Shown: one piece after another, positions 15,205 to 24,249 of the stretch
Layout of the letters: every line of letters starts with the position of its first letter
Position numbering within the stretch: position 1 is the stretch's first letter
Assembly (NCBI GenBank): GCA_018056725.1
Contig: JAGPFF010000022.1
Coordinates: 1 to 34,454, forward strand
DNA length: 34,454 nt
Direction: 5' to 3'
Source of the DNA: Anaerolineaceae bacterium
GTDB lineage: Bacteria; Chloroflexota; Anaerolineae; Anaerolineales; Anaerolineaceae
The notes under the pieces: model-generated
What the model was told of the DNA's origin: nothing
The model's database searches: none
Seen by the model: only the letters and a program-made list of their open reading frames with translations
Made by a program: the position numbers and the translations under genes

Positions 15205-17034
15205 ATGCAGCCAGAAGAGCTTCTTTTCAAAGAGGCTATGGAAGCCATCGATAAAAAAGAAATCGCCAAAGCGCGGGAAATTATGACGCGCCTGTTGCAG
15301 CGTAATCGTTCTAATGCCGATTACTGGGTTTGGATGAGTGCGTTGGTTGAGACGGTCAAGGAGCGCGAATTCTGCCTGCGTGAAGCCCAAAAAATAAATC
15401 CAGCCCACCCGATGGTTGTTCAAGGCTTGCGCTGGCTTGGCGAACCCATTGAAGACTCCAATCCTCCGCCCCCAATAGATGCAGAAAAACTGAAATGGAA
15501 AACTACCCTTGAAGCGGAGGTGCAACCCACACGACCCGCAAGTCGACCCAAGACCCGGCTGTCCTCGTGGATTGCTTTAGGGGTGACCATTACGGCTCTG
15601 GTTGTCGCTCTGATTTTCATCGCCCGTTCACCGCGATTCCGTCCGGATACTTCACCCATCCTGCGTTTTTCGCTGACTCCCCCTCCCACCGCCACCAGCG
15701 AGTTAACCCCCACCGCCGAAATAACCGGTCAACTGCCGTTGTGGGCTACGCTGAAAGCCACTTATACCGCCACACCAATATACGCTGCCACGCCCCATAA
15801 ATTGACCGAGGCGTATCAGGCGGCGATGAAAGCCTATTCCCGCCATGACTGGTCGGCGGCACTGGAGTATTTCCAACAGGTGCTGTATACCGAACCTACT
15901 TCGGCAGACATTCAGTACCACATTGGTGAGATTTACCGCTTTCAGGGCTTGCTGAGCGAAGCTGCCACCGCGTATGATGACTGCATCCGGATTAATCCTG
16001 CTTTCGCACCTCCCTATCTTGGCAAAGGTCGGGTGTTGATGATGAGCAATCCGCCAGACCCGGTAAAAGCACAAAAGCAATTCGAAAAAGCTATCGAACT
16101 CGATCCAAGGCTCTATGAAGCACTAGAGGAGCTGGCGCAAATCAGCCTTGACGCCAGAAAGCCTGAAGATGCGCTCGCCACCCTGAAGAAAATGCCAGCG
16201 GACGCTCCTCTTAACCCTCGGACTGAATTAATTCGTGCCCAGGCTTATCTTCTGATGAATGACCCGGCACAGGCACTGGCAGCAGCACAAAAAGCCAATC
16301 AAATCGATGTTACCTACCTGCCAGTTTACAAGCTCATTGCGGAGATTTATCTGGCACAAGACTCGATCCAGGAAGCTCTTCCGCCACTCGAGACATACCT
16401 TACCTATCAACCCGAGGATACCGAAGCTCTCGCCATGATGTCCACGGTACAGGTGAATGAAGGGGATTATGAAGCAGCGCTTGAATATGCGGAACAGGCA
16501 CTGGCACTCAATCCCCGTTCGATACCTGCCCAGCTTGCCCGCGGCGAGGTGTATCTCCAGCAGGGTAAATTGGACGAAGCCGCGCTTGATTTCAATGCCG
16601 TTCTGCGCCAGGAAAAAAAGTCATTCGGGGCGAACCTGGGCATTGGTCGCATTCAGATTGAGCGTAAACTTTACGGCAGCGCATATGAATTTTGCCGCGC
16701 GGCTTATGACCTGGCAACTTCCGACCGCCAGAAAGCGCTGGCGCTTTACTGGCGTGCACAAGCCCTGATCGGACTGGATCAAAAGAATGCCGCCGCCAAT
16801 GATCTGAATGCCCTGCTGGCATTTCCGCCAGGGACGCTGCCAGCAGAAATCGCATCCGCCGCAGCTGAGCTCTACCAGCAGGTGATCACTCCATCCCCAA
16901 CGCCTACGCGAACTCTTACACCAACCCCAAGCGCCACCCTCGCGTCCTCCGGTACACCCTCCAGTGGTCCGACGCTCACCCCTGGCGTGGGGATGACCAC
17001 CACGCCTTCTCCCACCACCCCCCCACGGAAGTGA
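15205..17034 (+). CDS. Membrane-anchored TPR protein
   Basis: 609 residues. An N-terminal cytoplasmic helical part (about 1-115) is followed by one membrane helix (about 117-140, WIALGVTITALVVALIFIA), a Thr/Pro-rich spacer, about eight TPR-like helix pairs (about 195-560, for example YQAAMKAYSRHDWSAALEYF), and a Thr/Ser/Pro-rich tail. TPR repeats normally bind partner proteins, here probably outside the cell. The ATG at 15205 is preferred over the in-frame ATG at 15166, which precedes the promoter. The neighbour, 6 bases downstream, is the PBP-like protein, so the two may act together at the envelope. Confidence 0.82.
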   Translation: MQPEELLFKEAMEAIDKKEIAKAREIMTRLLQRNRSNADYWVWMSALVETVKEREFCLREAQKINPAHPMVVQGLRWLGEPIEDSNPPPPIDAEKLKWKTTLEAEVQPTRPASRPKTRLSSWIALGVTITALVVALIFIARSPRFRPDTSPILRFSLTPPPTATSELTPTAEITGQLPLWATLKATYTATPIYAATPHKLTEAYQAAMKAYSRHDWSAALEYFQQVLYTEPTSADIQYHIGEIYRFQGLLSEAATAYDDCIRINPAFAPPYLGKGRVLMMSNPPDPVKAQKQFEKAIELDPRLYEALEELAQISLDARKPEDALATLKKMPADAPLNPRTELIRAQAYLLMNDPAQALAAAQKANQIDVTYLPVYKLIAEIYLAQDSIQEALPPLETYLTYQPEDTEALAMMSTVQVNEGDYEAALEYAEQALALNPRSIPAQLARGEVYLQQGKLDEAALDFNAVLRQEKKSFGANLGIGRIQIERKLYGSAYEFCRAAYDLATSDRQKALALYWRAQALIGLDQKNAAANDLNALLAFPPGTLPAEIASAAAELYQQVITPSPTPTRTLTPTPSATLASSGTPSSGPTLTPGVGMTTTPSPTTPPRK

Positions 17035-17040
17035 TTCCAC

Positions 17041-19914
17041 TTGCGCAAGATCGATCTGTACCTGCTGCTAAAATATCGCGCGAGATCCCGGCAGGTTTCC
17101 GCAACCCGCCTGAATAATATTTGGCGCGGGGTTGGAAAAACAATCCTCACACTCGTTGTATGCCTCTTTATTTGCGGGCTCCTCTTCGCGTCATTTTCGT
17201 TCGCCCGATTTACGCGAGACCTTCCATCTATTGAAATTCTTCCTGTGTTGATGGATCCCAAGCAAGGCGAACTGCTCCAACCCACGCGCATGGTGGATCG
17301 CAGCGGGGCAACCACCCTCTTTACCTATCAGGAGGATGACCGGGAACGCAGCTTCCTGCCTATTGACCCGCTTGCAGCCAACGCCATCAGTCCACAATTA
17401 ATCCGCACCGTTATTGATTCAATCGATTCCACCTTCTGGAGCAATCCCGGCTATGATCTTAAGAATTGGAACGAGCCCGCCCCGAGAACGATTGCTGAAC
17501 GGCTGGTGAGTGATCTGATCTTGTGGAATGAACCCTCTTCTTCCGCGCGTGCCATACGCATGAGAATGCTGGCAGGTCAGCTGGTTTCCACTTATGGCAG
17601 AACCCAAGTGTTGGAATGGTACTTGAACAGCGCCTGGTTCGGGCGCTATGCTTTTGGCGTCGAAAGCGCAGCCCAACTGTATCTGGGCAAATCAGCCTCA
17701 TCGCTCACCCTGGCTGAAGCTGCCCTTCTGACCGCAACGCTGCAGAGCCCAGCCTTAAACCCGTTGGATGCGCCTCAAACAGCTCTTGGGCAGCAACAAG
17801 CCCTCCTTTCTGTTCTACTCGCGCAAGGAGCTATCAACGAGCAAGAATATAACCAGGCAATCAACGAAAAAATAACGCTGGCAGCACCTCCAGTAAAAAA
17901 TGACTCCTTTGCCGAGGGATTTATCCGGCAGGTGGAAGACCAACTGGATGCGGTAATCGGCAATCAACGTTTGCAGCGGGGCGGATTGACCGTGTACACC
18001 ACCCTGGATGCTGATCTCCAGACGCAATTGATTTGCACCGCCACGACACAATTGATCCGTATTCAGTACAGTAACGTTTCCGGGGTCGCTCCTGAATCTT
18101 CTACCTGCCAGGCGGATTTGCTCCTTCCGACCCAAAACCTTTCCGGTGTCAGCGGAGAAGCCCTGACGGCTGCCGGAGTGGTCATGAACCCTTCAACCGG
18201 GGAAATTCTGGCTTACCTTGAACCGATCAACCTTTCCGGCGAGCGCAGTCACGATTCCGGTTACCAACCCGGATCATTGTTAACGCCCGTCGTTGCCTTG
18301 AGCGCGTTTTCCAGGGGTTATTCGCCTGCCAGTCTGTTGTGGGACGTGCCGGCAAGCAGTGAGAATGCACTCGTTTTGGAGAAATCCTCCGCCGTACCTT
18401 TTCAAGGACCCCTCACCTTGCGCAGCGCACTGGCGAATGACTATCTGCGACCCATATCCGCCCTCATCCATGAAATTGGCATCGAGAACATTTCCAGGCT
18501 TGGAACCCTGGTCGGCTTGACCTCACTGGTTCCCGCCCCCACAGGCATTGATGACTTCTTTTCAAGTCCTACGACACTGATGGAATTGTCCAGCGCTTAC
18601 AGTACGCTTGCCAATTCCGGGGTTCGTATTGGCAGCGTGGATCCCGCCAGTGGAGAAATCGCGCCAATCACGGTAATTAACGTTGTCACTCCCACCGGTA
18701 GAGAAATCTACACTCAGTCTGCACCCAGCCGATCAGTCATTCTTGATGAACCGCTAGCATATCTTGTTAATCACGTATTCAGCGATGAAAGCGCGCGCTG
18801 GCTCTCCCTCGGCTACCCCAATGAGCTTGAAATTGGCACCCCGGTAGCGGCAAAAACCGGGATCGCCGACGACGCACAGCAGGTATGGACAGTGGGGTAT
18901 ACTCCGCAGCGTCTGGTGCTTACCTGGATCGGGGTCCGTTCAGATGACACAACCTCAACATTGGATGTACAAATGGCTGCCGGTTTGTGGCATGCGCTCT
19001 TCAAATACACCAGCCGCAGCATTCCCTTTGCCGGGTGGCAAAAGCCGGCGGGAGTCTCTGAGGTAAAAGTATGCACGCCTTCCGGCATGCTGCCCACAGC
19101 AGATTGCCCGCAACTGGTGAATGAAGTATTTCTGTTCGGCAATGAGCCCACCATGCCCGATACCCTCTACACGCGGGCGAAGATCAACCGCGAGACCGGT
19201 CTGCTCGCCACAGTGTTCACTCCTGCTGACCTGGTAGAAGAACGCACCTATCTCAATATTCCTGCAGAAGCCCGCGAATGGGCGCGCGACGCTGGTCTGG
19301 ATGTCATCCCACAGGGCTATGACGCCATTCAGCAGACACCCACTGACCCGGCGGTTCACATCACCAAGCCCTCACTTTTCAGTGCCGTTTCTGGCAAGGT
19401 AAAGATCTACGGAAGCGCACAAATGGAGAATTTCGCTTACTATCAGCTCCAGGTAGGGGAAGGAATCAATCCGGAGAGCTGGCTTCAGGTGGGCGAGCCC
19501 GCCACCCAGCAGGTGAGCGAAGGGCTATTGGGGCTTTGGGATACTGGTCAGATGGACGGTCTGTACGCAATTCGTCTGACTGTCGTGGATCAAAAGAACA
19601 ACGTGAAAACCGCTCTCACTCAGGTGACGGTCGATAATACTCCGCCTTCAGGTTGGATCACCTACCCACTGGATGGTGAAGAGGTCACTCCAGTACAGGG
19701 CGGTGTTACTCTGACTGCCCGGGTGGAGGACGCTGTAAGTGTTGCTCAGGTGGAATGGTGGATTGACAGGCGCCTCACCTTCACCCAGACCTCCCCGCCT
19801 TTTGTATATCAGTTGAAGGCGTCTGGTGGAAAACACCATGCTTATCTTAAGATCTGGGATAGTGCGGGTAATAAACTCATCCTTCCTGAAATTACCTTCA
19901 CCATAACTCCCTAA
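17041..19914 (+). CDS. PBP1A-like protein with degenerate catalytic sites
   Basis: 957 residues with the layout of a class A penicillin-binding protein: membrane helix (about 32-58), GT51-like domain (about 110-290), transpeptidase-like domain (about 360-670), and two Ig-like domains (about 765-957). GT51 motif 4 (VLEWYLNSAWFG and GVESAAQLYLGK) is intact. However, the catalytic Glu of motif 1 is I128 (IDSTFWSNPG) and the Glu of motif 3 is M174. In the transpeptidase, SxxK reads S412-L-L-T415, SxN reads D467-Y-L469, and only KTG (605-607) remains. It is therefore probably a non-enzymatic envelope protein. The start is TTG at 17041; no ATG exists before the membrane helix. It is the second gene of the TPR operon. 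Confidence 0.85.
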   Translation: MRKIDLYLLLKYRARSRQVSATRLNNIWRGVGKTILTLVVCLFICGLLFASFSFARFTRDLPSIEILPVLMDPKQGELLQPTRMVDRSGATTLFTYQEDDRERSFLPIDPLAANAISPQLIRTVIDSIDSTFWSNPGYDLKNWNEPAPRTIAERLVSDLILWNEPSSSARAIRMRMLAGQLVSTYGRTQVLEWYLNSAWFGRYAFGVESAAQLYLGKSASSLTLAEAALLTATLQSPALNPLDAPQTALGQQQALLSVLLAQGAINEQEYNQAINEKITLAAPPVKNDSFAEGFIRQVEDQLDAVIGNQRLQRGGLTVYTTLDADLQTQLICTATTQLIRIQYSNVSGVAPESSTCQADLLLPTQNLSGVSGEALTAAGVVMNPSTGEILAYLEPINLSGERSHDSGYQPGSLLTPVVALSAFSRGYSPASLLWDVPASSENALVLEKSSAVPFQGPLTLRSALANDYLRPISALIHEIGIENISRLGTLVGLTSLVPAPTGIDDFFSSPTTLMELSSAYSTLANSGVRIGSVDPASGEIAPITVINVVTPTGREIYTQSAPSRSVILDEPLAYLVNHVFSDESARWLSLGYPNELEIGTPVAAKTGIADDAQQVWTVGYTPQRLVLTWIGVRSDDTTSTLDVQMAAGLWHALFKYTSRSIPFAGWQKPAGVSEVKVCTPSGMLPTADCPQLVNEVFLFGNEPTMPDTLYTRAKINRETGLLATVFTPADLVEERTYLNIPAEAREWARDAGLDVIPQGYDAIQQTPTDPAVHITKPSLFSAVSGKVKIYGSAQMENFAYYQLQVGEGINPESWLQVGEPATQQVSEGLLGLWDTGQMDGLYAIRLTVVDQKNNVKTALTQVTVDNTPPSGWITYPLDGEEVTPVQGGVTLTARVEDAVSVAQVEWWIDRRLTFTQTSPPFVYQLKASGGKHHAYLKIWDSAGNKLILPEITFTITP

Positions 19915-20591
19915 TACGGGAAAAACAATTGATACACCTCGTGCAGGTCGTTGAGGATGACGTCCGCTCCTGCCCGCTGCAATTCTTTCGTCGTGCCAAA
20001 ACCGCACAACACTCCCACCGTTTGTGCGCCAGCACGCTTCCCGGCTAGAATATCCACCGTTGTGTCCCCAATCATCACACAATCCCGCGGAGAAAGGTCC
20101 ATCTTTTGCGCGGCATAGATCACCGGATCAGGATACGGTTTGGTGTGAGGGCAGGTTTGATTGGTGACGACTTCGACAAAGTACTGCTGGAGGTTGAACT
20201 GGTTAAGGAAAGTAGCTGTGGTGCCAGCATCACGGGCGCTGACCACACACAAAGGGTAACGAGTCCGAGCGGCAGCAAGCAGGTCAGCAGCCCCATCCAT
20301 GAGTAAGAATTTCGTCTTAATAGCACCTTCTCGGCGCCGCATGTGGTCAAACATGCGTCCGAATTCATCATCCATGCTCAGCGTGTCCAGTACGTAAGAA
20401 ACAAAATTCATCGGGGATTCGGTGAACATGACCAGCCAGTGCGCAAAGCGACGAGCACTGGCTTTATTCATCACGCTGTGGAGTGGTGCCAGCCATTGCG
20501 CGATCCGCTCGACCCAGGCATTATCCGTATCACTGATTGTGCCATCCACATCGAAGCACAACCCTTTCACCCGTACCAGGTCCAGCGGCAT
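19911..20591 (-). CDS. HAD-family phosphatase (phosphoglycolate phosphatase-like)
   Basis: Cytoplasmic phosphatase of 226 residues, the normal size for the PGP/beta-phosphoglucomutase branch. Motif I is DVDGTISDTD (nucleophile Asp at about 14), motif II contains VVSARDAG, motif III is HTKPYPDP with Lys, and motif IV is MIGDTTVDILAGKRAG. All catalytic residues are present. A helical cap lies at about residues 25-95. Substrate is unknown. It follows the peptidase gene after two bases and its 3' end overlaps that of the PBP-like gene by four bases, tail to tail. Confidence 0.9.
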   Translation of the reverse strand: MPLDLVRVKGLCFDVDGTISDTDNAWVERIAQWLAPLHSVMNKASARRFAHWLVMFTESPMNFVSYVLDTLSMDDEFGRMFDHMRRREGAIKTKFLLMDGAADLLAAARTRYPLCVVSARDAGTTATFLNQFNLQQYFVEVVTNQTCPHTKPYPDPVIYAAQKMDLSPRDCVMIGDTTVDILAGKRAGAQTVGVLCGFGTTKELQRAGADVILNDLHEVYQLFFPY

Positions 20592-20593
20592 CG

Positions 20594-21979
20594 TTAAATT
20601 CCGGAATCCTGCAACAAAGTGAGTGCCTTTTCAACAACGTTTTCAGAAGATCCCATCAGCCATAAGACATCGCTGCCCTTGCGCCGCATAATGATCTGCC
20701 CGTCCGATTCTGAATTCCAACGCACCTCCGTGCTTAAACTGCTCACCGGTTCCCCCCAGCGCGCCACACCATAATCTTTTGATAGGGTGAAGAATTCATC
20801 CATATCTTCGACCGTCTCCCAGCGGCTGCGCCATGAATAAAGATAGTCCCCCGTCCCCTGTGCCGAGTAGTAAACGTAGGTATCCCCTGCCCAACCTGCT
20901 GCCGCCTGTTTGGCAGTTGCTTCATCCATCCTAATACCGGCGGAGCGTCCTTTTGCCAGCACCAGATAGGTGTACCACTCACCCATCACGTTCCGGTCGA
21001 GCTCTTGCCACTCGCTGCCCAGTGTGCCGGAAAAATCGGGCATTTCCACCACCACCGGGGTATCCAATGGATATTTCTCAGGATGAAGGATTTGTTCAGT
21101 GGACACAGGAGGATGAACGAATGCCTTATCCACAGCCTGCCAGCCGCCGCTATCATGCAGGCTGGTCACAAAATCCATCCCTTGCAGATAAGGAAAGAGG
21201 AAATCCTCTTTCATATACTCCGGTGCGCTATCATAGACCGGGCTGGTGTAGGATTCCTGAAACTTAAGAACATCTTTCTGGTCCTGCCGGGTGGCATATT
21301 GCATAAACCAGTATTGTTCGGTCAAACTGGAATCCCCCTCGATCAGCGCGGTAACCGCCGCACAGTATTCAGTATCCGTTTCGCAATAGTCATCATTAAG
21401 CTTTAAGCCATTTTCCAGATCATAATTCTGGTCTTGCAATGCGTGATTGAACTCATGCGCGTACGTCATACGTTCCGTGCCGCCGAAGGTTTCTCCGGAA
21501 ACGACATACATTTCTTTGGTTTCGCTGTCGTAATAACCGGCAATTTGCTCGGAATACAGGTCAAGGTAAAACTGACGCAGATCAAAATTCGAGTCGATCA
21601 AACCGAGCGTACTTAATATTTTGGTATCCCTCGATGCATCCTCGTTGGTGTAATCTTTGAAGAAATCATTAATGACCTTTTCTTTCAGGTCTTCCGGGGT
21701 CATCAAATCACGTTGTAATTCATTCTTTAAATCCAACCCGCGAATCGTGATCACCTGCTGCTGAATCTCATCCATCTGGCTTGAAATCTCAGGGGGCAGG
21801 GTACCCGCCTCCGCGGGGGTAGTTGCTACACCCGTCGGCGTCACAACCTGCGTGGGTAAGGTGTAATTCTTTTGCGCTTTCAATAAGAAGTATGCGCCGA
21901 CAACCAGAGCGATGCTCACCAATGCGCATGCCGATACAATCAAGATCAATGCGGTGATGCCCGTTTTTTTATTGTTCAT
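20594..21979 (-). CDS. Membrane-anchored HEXXH zinc metallopeptidase, family not recognised
   Basis: 461 residues. One N-terminal membrane helix (about 8-33, ITALILIVSACALVSIALVV) and a short Thr/Pro linker place the rest outside the membrane. Residues 175-179 read HEFNH, the gluzincin-type zinc-binding and catalytic motif. E214 in ALIEGDSS, 35 residues on, is a suitable third ligand. A GYYDSETKEMYVV segment before the motif could form the substrate-binding strand. The C-terminal 150 residues are Trp- and Gly-rich and unassigned. It is the first gene of a pair with the HAD phosphatase. The substrate is unknown. Confidence 0.8.
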   Translation of the reverse strand: MNNKKTGITALILIVSACALVSIALVVGAYFLLKAQKNYTLPTQVVTPTGVATTPAEAGTLPPEISSQMDEIQQQVITIRGLDLKNELQRDLMTPEDLKEKVINDFFKDYTNEDASRDTKILSTLGLIDSNFDLRQFYLDLYSEQIAGYYDSETKEMYVVSGETFGGTERMTYAHEFNHALQDQNYDLENGLKLNDDYCETDTEYCAAVTALIEGDSSLTEQYWFMQYATRQDQKDVLKFQESYTSPVYDSAPEYMKEDFLFPYLQGMDFVTSLHDSGGWQAVDKAFVHPPVSTEQILHPEKYPLDTPVVVEMPDFSGTLGSEWQELDRNVMGEWYTYLVLAKGRSAGIRMDEATAKQAAAGWAGDTYVYYSAQGTGDYLYSWRSRWETVEDMDEFFTLSKDYGVARWGEPVSSLSTEVRWNSESDGQIIMRRKGSDVLWLMGSSENVVEKALTLLQDSGI

Positions 21980-22040
21980 ATTCGTCTCTTATCTCGAATC
22001 ATAAGTCGTCCACTCCCGCCAATGCTCCGCTATTAATGGG

Positions 22041-22046
22041 ATTATA
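22041..22046 (-). promoter_or_regulatory. Candidate -10 box of the metallopeptidase gene
   Basis: Perfect TATAAT on the minus strand about 60 bases before the ATG, giving a leader of roughly 55 bases. The -35 is not obvious, and the ribosome site (GAGATAAGAGACG) is weak. Confidence 0.4.
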
Positions 22047-22086
22047 CTTCTCCAATTTTACCAAAAGAAGACGCAGCCGCTTGATT

Positions 22087-22116
22087 TTGGGCGCTTTATG
22101 GCAGTGCTGTTATAAT
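22087..22116 (+). promoter_or_regulatory. miaB promoter (leaderless)
   Basis: TTGGGC (22087-22092), an 18-base spacer, then TATAAT (22111-22116). The ATG at 22124 comes after seven bases, with no ribosome-binding site between. Confidence 0.65.
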
Positions 22117-22123
22117 CACGCCC

Positions 22124-23440
22124 ATGAAATATCATGTTTGGACCGAAGGCTGTCAGATGAATGTCGCCGATTCAGAGCGTGTCTCTTCCGCTCTGGAACA
22201 TCTCGGCTATGAACCCAGTGCGCGTGCAGAAGATGCGGATGTCATCGTGCTCAACACCTGCGTGGTGCGCCAGAGTGCTGAAGATAAAGCTTATGGGCGT
22301 CTCACATCACTGCTGCCGGTCAAACGCGCCCGACCCGATGTAGTGATCAACCTGATGGGCTGCCTGGTTGGTACGAAAGAAAACAGCCCCCTGCGCAAAC
22401 GGTTCCCCTATGTGGATGTTTTTTCGCCCCCTTCAGACCCCACACCACTCATCGAGTACCTGATTCAACGCGATATTCACAACGCAGAACAGGCTGAAAC
22501 CGCACGTCGTTACGCCCTCATGGATGGCGATCTCGTTCTGCCCCATGATCACCCAACGGATCAGGTGATTGGCTGGATCCCAGTGGTTTACGGCTGTTCA
22601 CACGCCTGCACATATTGCATCATTCCTTACCGGCGCGGCGTGGAAAAGAGCCGACCACCGCAAGATATTTATCGTGAAGCCCGCTCCCTTGCCCGGCAGG
22701 GAGTAAAAGAGATCACCCTCCTTGGTCAGATCGTAGACCGTTATGGGAAAGATAATCCTGATTACCCAACCCTTGCCGGTTTGTTGCATGAGTTAACCAA
22801 AGTGGAGGGGCTGGAGCGACTGCGCTTTCTTACTTCGCATCCCAACTGGATGACGGACGAACTGTTGGATGCTGTCGCTGAGTTGCCAAAAGTGATGCCC
22901 CACATTGAAATTCCCAATCAGGCTGGTGATGACGACGTGCTGAGCGCCATGAAACGCGGCTACACCGCAGACCAGTACCGCCGCCTGGTGGAAAAAATCC
23001 GCGCGCGCATCCCCGGCGTTTCCATCGCCACGGATATCATCGTGGGTTTTCCCGGTGAAACCGAAAATCAATTCCAGCACACGTATGACCTGCTGGCGGA
23101 GTTGAAGTTGGATGTGGTTCACCTCGCCCGCTACTCTCCTCGCAGCGGTACCGTCTCACAACGCACCCTGCCGGATGACGTGCCCGCGGAGGAAAAATGG
23201 CGCCGATTCCGAGCCATTGAGACTCTTCAGGAATCCATTGCGCGCGAAATTCATGCTTCCTATCTGGGAAAAACCACCCACGTCCTCTTCGAGCAAAAGG
23301 TAAAAAAGCGTTGGCGAGGTCGTACTCCTACCAACAAACTGGTCTTTGTGGAAAGTCAATCTGACCTGTTAGGAAAAACCCTGCCGGTAACAATTACCTG
23401 GACCGGACCCTGGTCCATGCTGGGTGAAATTGCTGGCTAA
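22124..23440 (+). CDS. miaB: tRNA-2-methylthio-N6-isopentenyladenosine synthase
   Basis: Radical SAM enzyme that adds a methylthio group to i6A37 of tRNAs reading UNN codons. It has 438 residues, the usual length. The N-terminal methylthiotransferase domain has C10, C46 and C80 for one [4Fe-4S] cluster. The radical SAM motif C158-x3-C162-x2-C165 (GCSHACTYC) holds the other, followed by IPYRRGVEKSR. The central strand SLARQGVKEITLLGQ is typical, and the C-terminus looks like a TRAM domain. Other methylthiotransferases (MtaB, RimO) are less likely. The M23 peptidase gene starts one base after the stop. Confidence 0.93.
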   Translation: MKYHVWTEGCQMNVADSERVSSALEHLGYEPSARAEDADVIVLNTCVVRQSAEDKAYGRLTSLLPVKRARPDVVINLMGCLVGTKENSPLRKRFPYVDVFSPPSDPTPLIEYLIQRDIHNAEQAETARRYALMDGDLVLPHDHPTDQVIGWIPVVYGCSHACTYCIIPYRRGVEKSRPPQDIYREARSLARQGVKEITLLGQIVDRYGKDNPDYPTLAGLLHELTKVEGLERLRFLTSHPNWMTDELLDAVAELPKVMPHIEIPNQAGDDDVLSAMKRGYTADQYRRLVEKIRARIPGVSIATDIIVGFPGETENQFQHTYDLLAELKLDVVHLARYSPRSGTVSQRTLPDDVPAEEKWRRFRAIETLQESIAREIHASYLGKTTHVLFEQKVKKRWRGRTPTNKLVFVESQSDLLGKTLPVTITWTGPWSMLGEIAG

Positions 23441-23441
23441 A

Positions 23442-24149
23442 ATGAACAAACGTCTTGGCAGAATTCTGATCTCTCTGCTGGTCATCATCCTCCTTGTGGC
23501 AGCCTACGAATTATGGCTCAACCCCGCCTTTCGTTCTTCCCGCTCGCGCGATCTGCTCAGCTTTCTGCGCCAGCCGGAGAGCCACACAGAATGGGTAACT
23601 CCCGCCCTGCAACGTTGTTCAGACGCGCCCTTTCAGATGCCCACCAGCGGTTATATTGGTTATTTATGGGAGGATTCCTTCCGCATCGGTCACCGTCATC
23701 AGGGAATCGATATTTTCGGCGGTGCTGCAGCGGGGGTAGTGCCCGTCTACGCCGCTTATGATGGCTATCTCACCCGCCAGGCAGATTGGAAATCCTCGGT
23801 GATTTTGCGCGTTCCGGCTGATCCCCTCAACCCTGACAGGCAAATCTGGTTGTACTACACCCACATGGCTTATGAAAATGGCGACAGTCTGATTTCGAGC
23901 GACTTCCCCTCCGGCACAAGCGAGGTATTCGTCAAAGCAGGCACTCTGCTCGGCTATCAGGGAAATTATTCCGGCACTCCGGATAATCCCACCGGTGTCC
24001 ATCTACATTTTTCCATCGTCAAAGACGACGGTCAGGGGAAATTCCTCAATGAGCTGGAGATCGAAAACACCCTCGACCCTTCCCCTTACTTTGGGATGAA
24101 TCTGAACAATAAGGCAGGCGGTCAGACTCCGGTCGTTTGTAATCCATAA
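23442..24149 (+). CDS. M23-family (LytM-type) peptidase, membrane-anchored
   Basis: 235 residues. One N-terminal helix (about 9-24, ILISLLVIILLVAAYELW) anchors it. The peptidase domain has HQGIDIFGG with the HxxxD zinc ligands, a YTHM segment, and HLHFS with the HxH ligands near the end. The full set of ligands suggests it cleaves peptide cross-links in peptidoglycan. The ATG at 23442, one base after the miaB stop, is preferred to a GTG at 23424 inside miaB. Coupling with miaB is positional only. Confidence 0.85.
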   Translation: MNKRLGRILISLLVIILLVAAYELWLNPAFRSSRSRDLLSFLRQPESHTEWVTPALQRCSDAPFQMPTSGYIGYLWEDSFRIGHRHQGIDIFGGAAAGVVPVYAAYDGYLTRQADWKSSVILRVPADPLNPDRQIWLYYTHMAYENGDSLISSDFPSGTSEVFVKAGTLLGYQGNYSGTPDNPTGVHLHFSIVKDDGQGKFLNELEIENTLDPSPYFGMNLNNKAGGQTPVVCNP

Positions 24150-24182
24150 TCGCCTTATCCGCGCAGATACCCGCGACGATCT

Positions 24183-24213
24183 TCAGACACACTATCAGTC
24201 TGACGGTTTTTTT
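24183..24213 (+). terminator. Intrinsic terminator after the miaB-M23 operon
   Basis: TCAGAC (24183-24188) pairs with GTCTGA (24198-24203), followed by CGG and seven T. The stem is only six pairs. The T tract overlaps the -35 of the next promoter. Confidence 0.6.
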
Positions 24214-24239
24214 GTATTTCCACGTCGCTATGCTATACT
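24211..24239 (+). promoter_or_regulatory. Promoter of the threonine synthase operon (very short leader)
   Basis: TTTGTA (24211-24216) and TATACT (24234-24239) are 17 bases apart. The ATG of the threonine synthase gene comes 10 bases after the -10 box, so the leader is only about 3-4 bases long and there is no ribosome site. An out-of-frame ATG occurs at 24242. Confidence 0.6.
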
Positions 24240-24249
24240 CAATGACAGA

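Noticed and set aside
16621..17040. 139-codon minus-strand Gly/Arg/Trp-rich frame
   Set aside because: It is the complement of the Thr/Pro-rich tail of the TPR protein, which gives such composition by itself.
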